Source: Streptomyces sp. HM190
GTDB lineage: Bacteria > Actinomycetota > Actinomycetes > Streptomycetales > Streptomycetaceae
Assembly (NCBI RefSeq): GCF_009857135.1
Contig: NZ_CP047318.1
Location: 2,170,001 to 2,234,000, forward strand
Length of the DNA: 64,000 nucleotides
Direction of reading: 5' to 3'
Each line of letters opens with the position of its first letter. Positions within the stretch are counted from its first letter, which is position 1. Under the pieces are notes generated by a model. That model ran no database searches and had not been told where the DNA came from. It was given only the letters and a program-made list of their open reading frames with translations. This document shows, one piece after another, positions 62,336-64,000 of this stretch. A program made the translations under genes and the position numbers.

Positions 62336-64000
62336 TTGCGCGAGTTCAGCCTTCCGGCTTTGTACGAGGTCCCCGCGGACGGCAATCTGACCGACATCGT
62401 CCGCAGAAACGCCGCGCAGCATCCCGATGTCGCCGTCATCGCCCGCAAGGTGGACGGTGTCTGGCAGGACGTCGACGCGGTCCGGTTCCTCACCGAGGTG
62501 CGGGCGGCCGCGAAGGGGCTCATCGCCGCCGGTGTCCAGCCGGGCGACCGGGTCGGACTGATGTCGCGCACCCGGTACGAGTGGACGCTGCTGGACTTCG
62601 CGATCTGGTCGGCCGGCGCGGTCACCGTGCCGGTGTACGAGACCAGTTCGCCGGAGCAGGTGGAGTGGATCCTCTCCGACTCGGGCGCCACCGCCGTGAT
62701 CGTGGAGCTGGACTCCCACACGGCCGCCGTCGAGTCGGTGCGCGACCGGCTGCCCGCGCTCAAGCACGTCTGGCAGATCGAGGGCGGCGGGGTGGAGGAG
62801 CTGGGGCGCCTCGGTCAGGACGTCACCGACCAGGCCGTCGAGGAGCGCAGCTCGCTGGCGAAGGCCGACGACCCGGCGACGATCGTCTACACGTCCGGCA
62901 CGACGGGCCGCCCGAAGGGGTGCGTCCTCACCCACCGCAGCTTCTTCGCCGAGTGCGGCAACGTGGTGGAGCGGCTGCGGCCGCTGTTCCGCACGGGCGA
63001 GTGCAGCGTGCTGCTCTTCCTCCCGCTGGCGCACGTCTTCGGCCGGCTCGTGCAGGTCGCGCCGATGATGGCGCCGATCAAGCTGGGCACCGTGCCGGAC
63101 ATCAAGAACCTCACGGACGAGCTGGCCTCCTTCCGGCCGACGCTGATCCTCGGTGTGCCGCGGGTGTTCGAGAAGGTCTACAACTCCGCGCGGGCCAAGG
63201 CGCAGGCCGACGGCAAGGGCAAGATCTTCGACAAGGCCGCGGACACGGCGATCGCGTACAGCAGGGCGCTGGACACCCCGTCGGGCCCGGCCCTCGGGCT
63301 GAAGATCAAGCACAAGGTGTTCGACCGGCTCGTCTACAGCAAGCTGCGGGCGGTGCTCGGCGGCAGGGGCGAGTACGCGATCTCCGGCGGCGCTCCGCTG
63401 GGCGAGCGGCTCGGGCACTTCTTCCGCGGCATCGGCTTCACGGTCCTGGAGGGCTACGGCCTGACGGAGTCCTGTGCGGCGACGGCGTTCAACCCGTGGG
63501 ACCGGCAGAAGATCGGTACGGTCGGACAGCCGCTGCCTGGCTCCGTGGTGCGCATCGCGGACGACGGCGAGGTGCTCCTGCACGGCGACCACCTGTTCAA
63601 GGAGTACTGGAACAACCCGGGCGCGACCGCGCAGGCGCTGGCCGACGGCTGGTTCCACACCGGTGACATCGGCACCCTCGACGAGGACGGCTACCTCAGG
63701 ATCACCGGCCGCAAGAAGGAGATCATCGTCACCGCGGGCGGCAAGAACGTCGCCCCGGCCGTGATCGAGGACCGCATCCGGGCGCACGCGCTGGTCGCGG
63801 AGTGCATGGTGGTCGGCGACGGACGGCCGTTCGTGGGCGCGCTGGTCACCATCGACGAGGAGTTCCTGGGCCGTTGGGCCGCCGAGCACGGCAAGCCCGC
63901 GGGGTCCACCGCGGCGTCGCTGAGCGCGGACGCCGACCTGAACGCGGCCATCCAGGCCGCGATCGACGACGGCAACGCCGCGGTGTCGAAGGCGGAATCG
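62336..64000 (+). CDS. fadD: Long-chain acyl-CoA synthetase, 5' part
   Basis: TTG start at 62336 with GAGGAG eight bases upstream; 555 residues reach the right edge without a stop, so the C-terminus is missing. AMP-binding motifs are IVYTSGTTGRPKGCVLTH, LEGYGLTESCAATAFNP, and GWFHTGDIGTLDEDGYLRITGRKKEIIVTAGGKN. It activates fatty acids as acyl-AMP, then acyl-CoA. The frame contains FLPLAHVFGR and ILGVPRVFEKVY, as in bacterial FadD15-type enzymes. Confidence 0.93.
   Translation, partial: MREFSLPALYEVPADGNLTDIVRRNAAQHPDVAVIARKVDGVWQDVDAVRFLTEVRAAAKGLIAAGVQPGDRVGLMSRTRYEWTLLDFAIWSAGAVTVPVYETSSPEQVEWILSDSGATAVIVELDSHTAAVESVRDRLPALKHVWQIEGGGVEELGRLGQDVTDQAVEERSSLAKADDPATIVYTSGTTGRPKGCVLTHRSFFAECGNVVERLRPLFRTGECSVLLFLPLAHVFGRLVQVAPMMAPIKLGTVPDIKNLTDELASFRPTLILGVPRVFEKVYNSARAKAQADGKGKIFDKAADTAIAYSRALDTPSGPALGLKIKHKVFDRLVYSKLRAVLGGRGEYAISGGAPLGERLGHFFRGIGFTVLEGYGLTESCAATAFNPWDRQKIGTVGQPLPGSVVRIADDGEVLLHGDHLFKEYWNNPGATAQALADGWFHTGDIGTLDEDGYLRITGRKKEIIVTAGGKNVAPAVIEDRIRAHALVAECMVVGDGRPFVGALVTIDEEFLGRWAAEHGKPAGSTAASLSADADLNAAIQAAIDDGNAAVSKAES

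Overview
The window is high-GC DNA from a Streptomyces chromosome. The evidence is the division and cell-wall gene order (divIVA-sepF-ftsZ-ftsQ-murG-ftsW-murD-mraY-murF-murE-ftsI-ftsL-rsmH), frequent GTG and TTG starts, GTGA/ATGA stop-start overlaps, candidate leaderless genes, iron boxes of the DmdR/IdeR type, and a MacRS-like two-component pair. From memory the order matches the S. coelicolor core region from ileS to the genes beyond glkA; no search was run.

Region 1 (1-18.9 kb): the 3' end of ileS meets a leftward run of 17 genes: divIVA, yggT, sepF, a YggS-type PLP protein, a PgeF/YfiH-type protein, ftsZ, ftsQ, murG, ftsW, murD, mraY, murF, murE, ftsI, ftsL and rsmH. Together they make lipid II, polymerise and cross-link it, and place the Z-ring and polar growth zone. 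No murC, ftsA or mraZ is visible here. Region 2 (19-27.4 kb): a beta-carbonic anhydrase, a MoxR/DUF58/TgpA-transglutaminase operon, a DUF3040 membrane protein, a methyltransferase and a HEPN-like protein.

Region 3 (27.4-33.2 kb): a three-gene operon with a near-perfect inverted repeat at its promoter. It encodes a degenerate ABC-type ATPase, a YhgE/Pip membrane protein and a TetR regulator. A CrtI-like FAD oxidoreductase follows. Region 4 (33.2-45.2 kb): a membrane protein with a Tyr/Gln/Gly-rich tail, metF, thiE, an Rv2175c-like DNA-binding protein, a ferredoxin reductase, a TPP riboswitch controlling thiO-thiS-thiG, a PASTA Ser/Thr kinase, an AP endonuclease, a molybdopterin oxidoreductase, and bacterioferritin with its ferredoxin, each behind an iron box.

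Region 5 (45.5-50.9 kb): an IS1182-type element has inserted exactly at the stop codon of the class II DAHP synthase gene, duplicating CTAG; its transposase appears frameshifted. Next come a tryptophan attenuator with a leader peptide and a fused anthranilate synthase (trpEG). Region 6 (50.9-64 kb): a phosphofructokinase with pyrophosphate-type active-site residues, MacR/MacS, an acyltransferase, an alpha/beta hydrolase, an EEP-family hydrolase, glucokinase with its SCO2127-like neighbour, an ArsA-like ATPase, an SRPBCC protein, a metallophosphoesterase, and the start of a long-chain acyl-CoA synthetase that runs off the end.

Most of the window is conserved Streptomyces core. The most unusual items are the degenerate ATPase/YhgE/TetR operon, the IS at the aroH stop codon, the residues of the phosphofructokinase, and repeated candidate leaderless promoters.
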